The notes below the pieces were generated by a model. It was not told the DNA's origin. It did not search any database and was given only the letters and a program-made list of their open reading frames with translations. DNA of 64,000 nucleotides from an uncultured Porphyromonadaceae bacterium. GTDB lineage: Bacteria > Bacteroidota > Bacteroidia > Bacteroidales > Muribaculaceae. Positions 8,008-16,032 of the stretch are shown here, piece after piece (position 1 is the stretch's first letter; each line of letters starts with the position of its first letter). Made by a program: the position numbers and the translations under genes. The stretch covers positions 170,343-234,342 of the forward strand of contig CABUWI010000004.1 of NCBI GenBank assembly GCA_902495245.1. Direction: 5' to 3'.

Positions 8008-9207
8008 TCAGTCGCGAGGATAGGCGGCGAGGAACACTCCGCGCTTGCGCAGCTCGGGCGCGGCGCTCTGCAACGCCCTCAGCGACGTGATGCCCACGAC
8101 GTAGTTGAAATCGGCCGACGTATACTTCTCGCTCACCGAGTCGAAGTCAATCAGATTGAGGTCTTGCGGACGGTTATAGCGGTAGTAGATGCGGAAGTGC
8201 ACGTCGTCGGTATATTCCGGCAGGTCGTCGGCATGGCTGTGGAGTTTCTTGTACTCGTAGGCGTAGCCGTATTGCGATGCGGTGATGTCGCTCAGAATCG
8301 CCGAGCCGGTCGGGAAGCCGCCCGCACCGCGGCCGAACATGAACTGCTTGTCATAGCAGAGGCCCTTGATGACCACGCCGTTGAATTCGTCGTCGACGCT
8401 GTAGATGTATTTCTCGCGCGAGAGCAGCTGCGGAATCACGCACATGCACAGGCGGCCGTCGGCCAGTTTCTCTACGTGGCCAACGAGCTTGATGCGCCTG
8501 TTCTTTTCGCGCGCAAACTGAATGTCGGCGTCGTTGAGGGCCGAGATGCCGAACGTGAACACGCGGTCGGGGTCGACATACGTGCCGAACGCATGCACCG
8601 TGATAATTACCAGTTTCGACAGCGAATCCCAGCCGTCGACATCGAGGCTCGGGTCGCTCTCGGCAAAGCCGGCCTCCTGGGCCAGGCGCAGTGCTTCGCC
8701 GTAGCCCATGCCCTCCTTGAAGATTTTGGTCAGAATGTAGTTTGACGACCCGTTCAGAATTCCCTTTACCGAAATCAGGAGGTCGTTGTCATAGTATTCC
8801 TCGAGATTCCTGATTACCGGAATGCTGCCGCACGCCGATGCGTCATAGAGCAGCGTGCCGCCGGTCTCGGCCTGCATCTTGATGAGCTCGGGCAGGTGGG
8901 CGGCCAGCATCTTCTTGTTGCCGCTCACGACGGTGAGCCCCTTCTGCAGCGCGCGCCTGATGATTTCAAACGAGGCATCGGCGTCATCGATAAGCTCGAC
9001 AATGAGGTTGATTTCGTCATCATTGAAAATCTCGTCGGGCGAGTCGGTGAAGTCGGCCTTCACTCCGCGCTCTTTATCGAGGTTGCGCACGCAGATGCGC
9101 TTTATGGCCACACCCTCGGGGCGTGTGGTCTGAATCAGGTCGTAGAGCGCCTTTCCGACGGTGCCGAACCCGAAAAGGCCAACTGTCAGTTGCTTGCGTT
9201 TGGTCAT
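8008..9207 (-). CDS. hom: Homoserine dehydrogenase
   Basis: This 399-aa enzyme should reduce aspartate semialdehyde to homoserine. The start at 9207 (MTKRKQLTVGLFGFGTVG) puts the dinucleotide-binding GFGTVG motif at residues 13-18 and overlaps the metX stop by 4 nt. Conserved features are VVSGNKKMLAAH, LLYDASACGSIPVIR, the substrate loop ILNGSSNYILT, and EAGFAESDPSLDVDGWD. It is a stand-alone dehydrogenase without an aspartokinase fusion; the last 90 or so residues are not an obvious ACT domain. Coupled to metX, it supplies homoserine for acetylation. Confidence 0.95.
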   Translation of the reverse strand: MTKRKQLTVGLFGFGTVGKALYDLIQTTRPEGVAIKRICVRNLDKERGVKADFTDSPDEIFNDDEINLIVELIDDADASFEIIRRALQKGLTVVSGNKKMLAAHLPELIKMQAETGGTLLYDASACGSIPVIRNLEEYYDNDLLISVKGILNGSSNYILTKIFKEGMGYGEALRLAQEAGFAESDPSLDVDGWDSLSKLVIITVHAFGTYVDPDRVFTFGISALNDADIQFAREKNRRIKLVGHVEKLADGRLCMCVIPQLLSREKYIYSVDDEFNGVVIKGLCYDKQFMFGRGAGGFPTGSAILSDITASQYGYAYEYKKLHSHADDLPEYTDDVHFRIYYRYNRPQDLNLIDFDSVSEKYTSADFNYVVGITSLRALQSAAPELRKRGVFLAAYPRD

Positions 9208-10223
9208 ATCTCTTGCATGAATTCGTTTATAATATCGTTTAGTTTCCGGCCTTCGACAAGGAAACCGTCGTGGCCGAAGTCCGAGTCGATTGTGCGCAGC
9301 GTGGCGCCGGGAATGCCGTCGGCAAGCAGGCGCGCGTCGGCGGGGGTGAACAGAATGTCGGACGAGATGGCAACCACCAGCGTCCTGGGGCGGAATGAGG
9401 CCAGGGCGGCTGCGACGCCGCCGCGGCCGCGGCCGATGTCGTGCGAGTCGACCGTGCGCGTCAGCCTGTAATAGCTGTAGGCGTTGAAGCGGTTGCAGAG
9501 CTTGTCGCCCTGATGCTGCTGATAGGTCAGCACGCGGCGCAGAAAGATGTCGGGGCGCTCTTCCGGGTCGGCCTGCGTCAGGTTGTAGGCCATAGGGCCG
9601 CGATAGCTCAGCAGGGCAATGGAGCGCGCAACGGCCAGCCCGGCGGCGCCGGCGTCGGGCTCGCGATGGCCGTAGGTGCAGTCGGCGTCGATTGCCATGC
9701 GCTGGCTCTCGTTGAAGGCGGCCGCCCAGGGCGTCGTGTAGGCCGAAGTGGCAATCAGCGCCACGCGTCGCGCAAAGCCGGGGTCGATCAGCGCCCACTC
9801 CATGCACTGGAATCCGCCCAGCGACGAGCCGATGAGCAGCTCGACCCGCCCGATGCCCAGATGTGCCGCCAGACGGCGGTGCACACCCACGATGTCACGC
9901 ACGGTCATCACCGGAAACGTGTCGTAATACGGCCGTCCGGTTTCGGGGTTGATGCTCAGCGGGCCGGTGGTGCCGTAGTGCGAGCCGAGAATATTGGCGC
10001 AGACAATGAAATATTTTTCGGGGTCGAGAAAGCGGCCCGGCTCTACCGTGCCCGGCCACCAGTCGGCCACGTCGCTGTTTGCCGTCAGTGCGTGGCAGAC
10101 CCATATGACGTTGCTGCGGTCGGCGTTCATGCGGCCGAACGTATGATAGGCAATGTCGAGCTCCGGAAGCTCGGCGCCCGATTCAAGCCTGAAAGGAGTC
10201 GTGTCGTGAAATGTCAATACCAT
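9204..10223 (-). CDS. metX: Homoserine O-acetyltransferase
   Basis: This 339-aa alpha/beta hydrolase should transfer acetyl from acetyl-CoA to homoserine in methionine synthesis. The nucleophile elbow reads LLIGSSLGGFQ with Ser134; most relatives have GGSMGG. Also visible are ANILGSHYGTTGP, and near the end DSDFGHDGFL with the catalytic His. The gene overlaps lptD by 10 nt and hom by 4 nt, so the three form one polycistron. No O-acetylhomoserine sulfhydrylase is in the window. Confidence 0.95.
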   Translation of the reverse strand: MVLTFHDTTPFRLESGAELPELDIAYHTFGRMNADRSNVIWVCHALTANSDVADWWPGTVEPGRFLDPEKYFIVCANILGSHYGTTGPLSINPETGRPYYDTFPVMTVRDIVGVHRRLAAHLGIGRVELLIGSSLGGFQCMEWALIDPGFARRVALIATSAYTTPWAAAFNESQRMAIDADCTYGHREPDAGAAGLAVARSIALLSYRGPMAYNLTQADPEERPDIFLRRVLTYQQHQGDKLCNRFNAYSYYRLTRTVDSHDIGRGRGGVAAALASFRPRTLVVAISSDILFTPADARLLADGIPGATLRTIDSDFGHDGFLVEGRKLNDIINEFMQEI

Positions 10224-12868
10224 TCTATACCGTTTGCAAAAGATGACCGTTTGTCATATTTGACGTCGCTGAGCAACGACGACTTGATTGCGATGTGGAA
10301 GTTATAGCTCTTGTAGGGGCCTACGGGCACGAAGCTGGCCGTCATTGTGAAGCAATGCAGGTCGCGGCTGATGTTGCAGTTCATGTAGGCGATTTTTTTC
10401 TGCTTGAAGTCGTAAGAGGCCGAGAAGTTGAAATTCCAGTTCGGCGTCGGGCGCAAGGTGCCCGAAAAGCTGAGGCTGTGGGTAAACTGCCCGTTATATT
10501 CCATCTTCTTGCGGTTGAACGAGCTCATGTCGTAGCCGTAGGCTATGGAGTAGTTCACCGACAGGCTCCACGGGCATTCCCACTTCAGATAGCCGTCGTC
10601 GTCGAAATCGCCGGCGCCTCCCCCGCCCGACTTCTTGCCCTTGGCGTTGCCGGCGGCCTTGTCTTCGGGCTTGCCGTCGTCGCCGCGCTTTTTCTTGAAG
10701 AGATTGGTGAATGTCTGATTGTTGAACGTGTAGCTGAAACTCGTGCCGGTCGACGAGAGGCGTCCCAGCCCCTTGCCGGCCTGCAGGCGCGTAACGTTGC
10801 AGCGATAGGGCCGTCCGTATTCGTTGAGCTTGTAGGTATAGACGTCCCAGACGGCGCTCAGGTTCAGGTTGAAGCTCTTGGTGAGCCGCAGCAGAATCGA
10901 CGTGTTGATATTGCTCCAGTTCAGCGAGTCGGCGGCGAAGTTATAGCTCTGGCGCACGGTGAAATTCTCGATGAGCGATATCTTCTTCTCGCCTATGGAG
11001 TCGTTGGTCGCGACCTTGGCCTCCAGATTGTTGGCGAGCGAGAAGCTGACGACGCCCTGCTTGCCGCGGCCCGGAATGCCGAAGCAGGCGTTGGGAAACA
11101 TCGAGTAGACGTTCTCGCGCTCGCGGCCCCCTTCGTCGACATAGCGGTAGCGGCCGTAGTAGCCCCAGCCCGGCGCGTCGAAATCGGGCGACCCGCTCAG
11201 CGAGATGGTCGGCGTCATGACGTGGCGGATCATCTTGACCTTCTTGCCCCATATGGGTTGCCAGAAGCCATAGATTTTGGTCGAGAGGCCGAGCGAGGCG
11301 GTGAAGTCGAAGACGTTATAGAAGCTGTAGGTCGTGTCCTGAATCTCTTTGGCGGCGACGGGGTCCCAGTCGCGGCGCACTTTCTGAGTGTACATGCGGT
11401 CGTTGAGCTGAATTGACGGCGTGATGTTTATGTACTTGAACAGCTGAAACGTCGCCGAAATCGGCACTGAGTGGCGCATGCCGTTGCGCCAGTCCTTGAT
11501 GAGCGATTTGTGGAAGAACTCGTTCTGCTTGGCCGTCAGCGAGTTCTGCAGCTGACCGGAATAGGAGAGCTTGATTTTTTCATACCACTTCTCGGCTCCC
11601 ACAGGGCGCTTGCGCTTGAACGGCGCCACCTGCGACAGCGTAACCGACAGGTTGGGCAGCGACACGTTCAAGGTCTCGTCGCTCGAGCGCTGCGTGATGT
11701 TGAAGCCGGCCGACATGCTCCACTTCGTGCCGGGAAAGCGGTAGGTAATGTTCACCGTCGAGCTCTTGGTGTTCTCGGTGAACGACGAGTTATAGTAAGA
11801 GTTGACGTTGTTGCGCGAATAGCCGCTCGTGGCGAAGTTCACGCTGGCCGAGAAGGTCATGTTCGGGTTGAACTTCGCGTCCTGCTGGTGGCTCCAGAGC
11901 ACCTGGAAGTTGGTCTGGCGCGAATAGTCGGCACTACCCTTCTCGCCGTCGACCGAGTTGAGATAGCTCACCGAGAAATTGCCGGCAAACTTATAGCGCT
12001 TCGAATAGGTTGAGCGCGCCGAGAGGCCCCACGTGCCCTTGGTGTAGATCTGGCCGGTGAGCGCCAGGTCTATGTTGTCGTTGATGGCGAAATAATAGCC
12101 GCCGTTGTCGAGATAGAGACCGCGGCGGTAGTCATCGCCGAACGTGGGGAAGATGATGCCCGACGAATATTTCTTGGTGAACGGAAAGTAGCCGAACGGC
12201 ACGGCCAGCGGCAGCGGCAGCCCAGCCAGAACCAGATAGGCCGGCCCCGTAACGATGTTCGAACCGGGCTTCACCTTGCCCTTTGTAATCTGGAAGTGAA
12301 AGTGAGGGTCGTCGTGGTTGTCGCAGGTGGTGTAGCGGCCGTCCTGAATGTAAAACTCGCCGTTTTCCATCTTTTTTGACTTGCCGCCGGTCAGATAGCC
12401 CTCGCCCTGCTGCGTAACGACGTTGGTAATGTAGCCGCGCTCGGTCTTGAAGTTATAGGCCATGCTTTCAGACTCATAGGCGTCCTGGCCCGACGCGAAT
12501 TTCGGTGTGCCGATAAGATTGCCGAGCGTGTCGGCGCGACCCGAGGCCTTGACGTCATGAGTCTTGAGGTCCATCTCGATGTTTTCGGCGTCGAGCTTGA
12601 TGTCGCCATAGCTCACCTTGCCGTTGCCGAACATGTAGGTGCGGTTGCGCCCGATCATCACCATCGAGTCAGACGACTGAAACACGACCTGATGGTCAAG
12701 GTCGACCTTCTGCCGTCTGATTCGCGACGGCGCCGCAACGGAGTCGGTGCGCGCCGGCGCCGCAATGCTGTCGGGCGGCAACGCCCGCACAGTGTCGGCC
12801 TCTTCGGCTCTGAGGCCGAAAACACCGACAATCAGCAATATGGCTATATATATCGAACGTATTGGCAC
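10214..12868 (-). CDS. lptD: LptD-like outer-membrane LPS assembly protein
   Basis: This 884-aa protein has a signal peptide (MPIRSIYIAILLIVGVFGLRA), an N-terminal OstA/LptA-like jellyroll from about residue 55 (VVFQSSDSMVMIGRN, YGDIKLDAENIEMDLKTHDV), and then a long run of aromatic-rich beta strands typical of a large barrel. This fits the Bacteroidetes putative LPS assembly protein LptD, which inserts lipopolysaccharide into the outer leaflet. A low-complexity insert (KKKRGDDGKPEDKAAGN and a Gly run) at about residues 725-755 probably forms an extracellular loop. Its promoter on the minus strand has TAACTTTG at 12894-12901. It leads the lptD-metX-hom unit. Confidence 0.85.
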   Translation of the reverse strand: MPIRSIYIAILLIVGVFGLRAEEADTVRALPPDSIAAPARTDSVAAPSRIRRQKVDLDHQVVFQSSDSMVMIGRNRTYMFGNGKVSYGDIKLDAENIEMDLKTHDVKASGRADTLGNLIGTPKFASGQDAYESESMAYNFKTERGYITNVVTQQGEGYLTGGKSKKMENGEFYIQDGRYTTCDNHDDPHFHFQITKGKVKPGSNIVTGPAYLVLAGLPLPLAVPFGYFPFTKKYSSGIIFPTFGDDYRRGLYLDNGGYYFAINDNIDLALTGQIYTKGTWGLSARSTYSKRYKFAGNFSVSYLNSVDGEKGSADYSRQTNFQVLWSHQQDAKFNPNMTFSASVNFATSGYSRNNVNSYYNSSFTENTKSSTVNITYRFPGTKWSMSAGFNITQRSSDETLNVSLPNLSVTLSQVAPFKRKRPVGAEKWYEKIKLSYSGQLQNSLTAKQNEFFHKSLIKDWRNGMRHSVPISATFQLFKYINITPSIQLNDRMYTQKVRRDWDPVAAKEIQDTTYSFYNVFDFTASLGLSTKIYGFWQPIWGKKVKMIRHVMTPTISLSGSPDFDAPGWGYYGRYRYVDEGGRERENVYSMFPNACFGIPGRGKQGVVSFSLANNLEAKVATNDSIGEKKISLIENFTVRQSYNFAADSLNWSNINTSILLRLTKSFNLNLSAVWDVYTYKLNEYGRPYRCNVTRLQAGKGLGRLSSTGTSFSYTFNNQTFTNLFKKKRGDDGKPEDKAAGNAKGKKSGGGGAGDFDDDGYLKWECPWSLSVNYSIAYGYDMSSFNRKKMEYNGQFTHSLSFSGTLRPTPNWNFNFSASYDFKQKKIAYMNCNISRDLHCFTMTASFVPVGPYKSYNFHIAIKSSLLSDVKYDKRSSFANGIEWY

Positions 12869-12934
12869 GAAATGTCGCGATAATTTTGAACTGCAAAGTT
12901 ACGAAAAGAATTATGAATTAAGAATTTTTTCTTG

Positions 12935-12974
12935 ATTTATCGGGATTTATCGGGATTCAACAGGATTAAGCGGG
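12935..12974. repeat. Four tandem 10-bp repeats
   Basis: Four consecutive units read ATTTATCGGG, ATTTATCGGG, ATTCAACAGG and ATTAAGCGGG. The first two are identical; the others share the ATT start and the GG end. The 10-bp period is about one helical turn, and the array sits directly upstream of the lptD promoter. Confidence 0.75.
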
Positions 12975-13026
12975 GTTTTTCGCGCTGCCGCGCTCACACG
13001 GTTGAGGGTTGGGTTGGGGAAAAGAA

Positions 13027-13067
13027 AAACCGCCGCGGCCCTCCCCCGGGAAGGCACGTGGCGGTTT
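13027..13067 (-). terminator. Minus-strand terminator downstream of the 243-aa gene
   Basis: An 8-bp stem (AAACCGCC at 13027-13034 with GGCGGTTT at 13060-13067) encloses a GC-rich loop. Reading on the minus strand it is followed by TTTTTCTTTT. It lies about 175 bases past the stop of the gene at 13243. Confidence 0.65.
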
Positions 13068-13242
13068 GCGCCGGCTCAACGGCGGCGGCGCGGTGCGTGC
13101 GGGACCTGGGTCGGCAGCCCCATCGGCACCTGAGGGTGATGGAAACATGTCAGGGTTGGAGTGTGTGCGCTTTGCGACCTATTGGAAGAGGTGCAGCTTT
13201 TGCTGCGTTTTGGCTTTGTGAGGCTCGCGGGGCAGCTGCCGC

Positions 13243-13974
13243 TCAGGCAGGTATCTGTGGGAGAGGGAGGAGGGCGACGCCGGGGGACAGGCGCCGTGGA
13301 GGCGCGTCGCTCCGCTTGTTGAAGGTTTTGAGGGGGTAGCGTATCTTCGGGGACCGCAGGATTTTGCGGCGTTTTAGCAGCAGGGGGTCGGGGCTGAGGG
13401 CGTCGTAGCGGTACCAGAATGGGTTTTTGCGGGTTCGGCGCCAGAGGGAGCGGAAGTGGTTGCGGCGCCAGGGCCAGGAGATGTCTCCATGGACGATGAT
13501 GATGGAGCCGTCGGGGGCTCCGGCGACGAGCGAGTGTACGGGGCCGATGAGTCGGCTGCGGTAGACGGGTACGGAGGGGCAGTAGGTGTTGGCGTTGAAG
13601 AGGACTGCGCTGTTGAAGTCGTAGCCGCGGGTGCAGCAGATGCTTCGGCCTGCGATTGGGAGTGGGTTTGGCGGGGAGAAGATGCGGCAGGCGGCGAAGG
13701 CGTCGGCTCGGGTGGTGTCGACGACGATGTTGGGGAGGGAGGGGGAGATGGCGAAGGGGAGGAGTATGTTCTGATGCCAGGAGACGTATTCGAGAATTAC
13801 GCGCATGAGTTCGCGCGTGGGGTCGTTGACGAGCATCAGGAGGGAGCCGTCGGCGAGCTGGCGGGCGCGTTCGGCGGCTTCGATGAAGTTGGCTTCGGCC
13901 GACCGCAGAGGGCGGCCGACCCAGCGTCGGAAGCTGACGGAGTATTGTCGGAACGGGAGCCAGATGCTTTGCAT
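13243..13974 (-). CDS. Unrecognised protein, 243 aa
   Basis: I start this at 13974 (MQSIWLPFRQYSVSFRRW) because a TAACTTTG box at 13983-13990 on the minus strand would put transcription close to that ATG. The codons are strongly biased to C or G in third position like neighbouring genes, which argues it is expressed. The protein is basic and rich in Trp, Arg and Tyr, with patches such as GSIIIVHGDISWPWRRNHF and RTRKNPFWYRYDALSPDPLL. It has no signal peptide and no family I recognise. It appears monocistronic with a terminator at 13027-13067. Confidence 0.65.
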   Translation of the reverse strand: MQSIWLPFRQYSVSFRRWVGRPLRSAEANFIEAAERARQLADGSLLMLVNDPTRELMRVILEYVSWHQNILLPFAISPSLPNIVVDTTRADAFAACRIFSPPNPLPIAGRSICCTRGYDFNSAVLFNANTYCPSVPVYRSRLIGPVHSLVAGAPDGSIIIVHGDISWPWRRNHFRSLWRRTRKNPFWYRYDALSPDPLLLKRRKILRSPKIRYPLKTFNKRSDAPPRRLSPGVALLPLPQIPA

Positions 13975-14072
13975 ACCGGCGGCAAAGTTACGACAAGGGG
14001 GAGGAGGGGGAGCGTAGAATTGGGTTGAGGGTTGAGGGAGCGCCGGCAAGCCGGCGGCACAATGAACAAAAA

Positions 14073-14100
14073 AATTGCGCGCCTTTGCGGGCGCGCAATT
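14073..14100 (-). terminator. Terminator of the BlaI/BlaR1-type operon
   Basis: A perfect 11-bp stem (14073-14083 with 14090-14100, core GCGCGC) closes a 6-nt loop. On the minus strand it is followed by a seven-T run. It lies 20 bases past the stop of the M56 peptidase gene. Confidence 0.9.
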
Positions 14101-14120
14101 GTGTTAAAGCCTAATTATTT

Positions 14121-15500
14121 TTATTTGGAGGTGATGAAAATCGAATTGGACTGACGGTTGACGGTTATAGAGACAATGGCGTCAGACGAGAGTGCATTCA
14201 TTTCGGCTTCGGTAACTTCCTTGCCGTTGACGAAGATTTTTTTGTTTCCCGCAGGGGCAGACGCAGCCTTCGACGACGAGAATTCCTCGAGATTGAAGGG
14301 AATCTCCAGGCCGTTGACTGTCAGGGTCATGGCCGACGGTTTTTTGTCGGCCGCCGCAACGGGGAAGGAGGCGGTAATTACGGCCGCGCCGTTTGTGAGG
14401 CTCGTATGCATCGAGTTTTCGCGGTAGGTCTTGTGGCCGACCTTAAGAGTTGCGCCTGAAACCGTGAGGGTGTTGCCGAAATTCTCGCCGGTTACGGTTA
14501 CGGTGGTGTGCTTTGATTGGGCGTTGACGCTGATGTCCGTAACCCGGTAGCGTTGCACTTTGATTTTGTCGTCCGGAAGTTTTTCGCTACTTTTGCCGAC
14601 GGAAATGTCGCTGCTGCCGATTGTAGACACTGCAGCGCGTACGGCGGGCACGGTGGCCACGCCGAGTGCCAACGAGAGCATCGGCACGAGTGCAAGGGCT
14701 TTCAGTTTTCGGCCCGCACCGCTTTTTTCTTTGTACATCATGGTGATACGTTTTTTAAGTTTACTATGATTCAGGCTGTTGGCTAAGGACGGGAATCTCG
14801 CGCCAACAGCTTTTTTTATCAATAACCGCTGGTATGCCTGAATGTCATATCCGCTTTCGATTACGGCCAGGTCGGCCTGGTATTCGTGAACGAGCATCAG
14901 GTCGTCGCGCATGAGCCACGCAACGGGGTTGAACCAGTTGACCATGCAGACAGCCTGCGCAATCAGCAGGTCGATGCGATGGCGTGCGGCGATGTGTTTC
15001 AGCTCGTGTGCGGCAATGGCCGCATAATTGTTTTCATAGTCTTTCTCGCTCATGACCACATAGCGCCGCCAGCTGAAGGGGGCAAATTTGTCATTGCCGG
15101 TCAGCACAAGGGTGTAACCGTCTTTTTCAATCTTTCTGCCAAAGCGGACAACGGCGCCCAAGCGAATCCACGTGATGAGCGTGCGGGCGCCGACCGCGGC
15201 CATGCCGGCAATGAAAAGCCAAATCAGGGCCGTGGCCCAGAGCGAAGAGTTGGCAGTCGCGACAACGCCGCCAACGATTTTAAGTCCGTTAAAGGTCGTC
15301 AGGGCGGGTGCGGCGTGCCGGGGCAGTTCTTCAAAAGCCGACATCAGCAACGGTGCGAGAAACGACACGGCATATATTGCCAACAGCACTCCGCGGTTAA
15401 AACGCGGCTGATTTTCGCGCGCAAGCAATACCCGATAAGACAGATAAAGCACGCTAAGCAACAGGCCGCTGATTATGGAATAAGCAAGAAACGCGCCCAT
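14121..15500 (-). CDS. BlaR1-type M56 membrane metallopeptidase (signal transducer)
   Basis: This 459-aa protein is a membrane-embedded zinc peptidase of the BlaR1/MecR1 family. Helices lie at about residues 4-24, 35-53 and 87-112. The zinc motif HELKH starts at His165, and the third ligand region EYQADLAVIE follows. In beta-lactam sensors such a protease relieves repression by the BlaI partner. Here the C-terminal part beyond the fourth helix (about residue 270) is only some 180 residues of short beta strands with no penicillin-binding SxxK domain. It ends in KIFVNGKEVTEAEMNAL, resembling a TonB plug-like tail. The signal is therefore probably not a beta-lactam. It follows the BlaI-like gene by 5 nt. 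Confidence 0.85.
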   Translation of the reverse strand: MGAFLAYSIISGLLLSVLYLSYRVLLARENQPRFNRGVLLAIYAVSFLAPLLMSAFEELPRHAAPALTTFNGLKIVGGVVATANSSLWATALIWLFIAGMAAVGARTLITWIRLGAVVRFGRKIEKDGYTLVLTGNDKFAPFSWRRYVVMSEKDYENNYAAIAAHELKHIAARHRIDLLIAQAVCMVNWFNPVAWLMRDDLMLVHEYQADLAVIESGYDIQAYQRLLIKKAVGARFPSLANSLNHSKLKKRITMMYKEKSGAGRKLKALALVPMLSLALGVATVPAVRAAVSTIGSSDISVGKSSEKLPDDKIKVQRYRVTDISVNAQSKHTTVTVTGENFGNTLTVSGATLKVGHKTYRENSMHTSLTNGAAVITASFPVAAADKKPSAMTLTVNGLEIPFNLEEFSSSKAASAPAGNKKIFVNGKEVTEAEMNALSSDAIVSITVNRQSNSIFITSK

Positions 15501-15505
15501 TTTTC

Positions 15506-15883
15506 CTATTTTCCTTTGCGCTCCACAAGGCGGAGCAATTCTTTTAATTCGTCGGCCGTAAGCTTGTCTTCCTCGACGAGAGAGGACACGGCGCCATAGT
15601 AACTTCCGCCGAAATAGTTCTTTATGAAATTGCCGAAACTGCGGCTGCGGAAATATTCTTTGTCAACGGTTGCATAATAGCGGAATGAGCCTGCGGCTTC
15701 GTTATGCGACACGAAACCCTTTGTCTCCAGACGGCGCACCACGGTCGAGACAGTGTTGAAATGCGGTCGGGGCTTGGGGTAGAATTCAACCAGCCGGCTG
15801 ATTGAGATGGGGCCGTGGGCCCACAGCAGCTGCATCAGTTCTTCCTCTTTCGGGGTAAGTTTCTCTTTCGTTGATTTAGTCAT
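15506..15883 (-). CDS. BlaI/MecI/CopY-family transcriptional repressor
   Basis: This 125-aa winged-helix repressor starts at 15883 (MTKSTKEKLTPKEEELMQLL). The helix-turn-helix lies at about residues 22-70, with GPISISRLVEF and FNTVSTVVRRLETKGFVSH as the recognition region and wing. The C-terminal helices (FGNFIKNYFGGSYYG, VEEDKLTADELKELLRL) match the dimerisation domain, and the region between is where the partner protease normally cuts. Two 16-bp dyads just upstream flank its own promoter, so it should repress its own operon with the M56 peptidase. Confidence 0.93.
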   Translation of the reverse strand: MTKSTKEKLTPKEEELMQLLWAHGPISISRLVEFYPKPRPHFNTVSTVVRRLETKGFVSHNEAAGSFRYYATVDKEYFRSRSFGNFIKNYFGGSYYGAVSSLVEEDKLTADELKELLRLVERKGK

Positions 15884-15940
15884 AACTATTTTTGTAGTTT
15901 GTGCTGCAAAGTTAGCAACTATTTTTGTAGTTACAAACGT
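15884..15940 (-). promoter_or_regulatory. Self-regulated promoter with two BlaI-type operators
   Basis: The 16-bp dyad AACTATTTTTGTAGTT occurs identically at 15884-15899 and 15917-15932, exactly 33 bp apart (three helical turns). Between them on the minus strand lies the -7 box TAACTTTG (15907-15914). A TTTG -33 box about 19 nt further upstream overlaps the distal dyad. The proximal dyad directly abuts the start codon. Two repressor dimers on one DNA face would therefore cover the -33 region and the transcription start. Confidence 0.85.
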
Positions 15941-16032
15941 TGGCATGCAGATTTAACAAATTTTAATCATTCAGACCGATTTTAGCCGAATATAGGAAAT
16001 ATGAACTGAAATGCGTAACTTTGCAGCGCTTT

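Larger units (their letters stand above)
12869..13242. other. Gene-free stretch with promoter, tandem 10-mers and terminator
   Basis: The 374-base stretch holds three things: the lptD promoter box at 12894-12901 (minus strand), four degenerate 10-bp direct repeats at 12935-12974, and a minus-strand terminator at 13027-13067 for the gene that ends at 13243. Between 13068 and 13242 I see only GC-rich sequence with no convincing reading frame. Confidence 0.6.

Noticed and set aside
9208..9807. Upstream extension of homoserine dehydrogenase
   Set aside because: It overlaps metX in another frame; the Rossmann motif fits the start at 9207 and the ATGA overlap is typical.
9204..10300. SAM riboswitch before metX
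   Set aside because: metX overlaps lptD by 10 nt, so there is no leader to hold one.
13456..14028. Plus-strand 190-codon frame opposite the unrecognised 243-aa gene
   Set aside because: It is Gly/Val/Glu-rich antisense; third-position bias, promoter box and terminator all support the minus strand.
14121..15946. Beta-lactam resistance operon
   Set aside because: There is a BlaI/BlaR1-type pair but no beta-lactamase gene and no penicillin-binding sensor domain.
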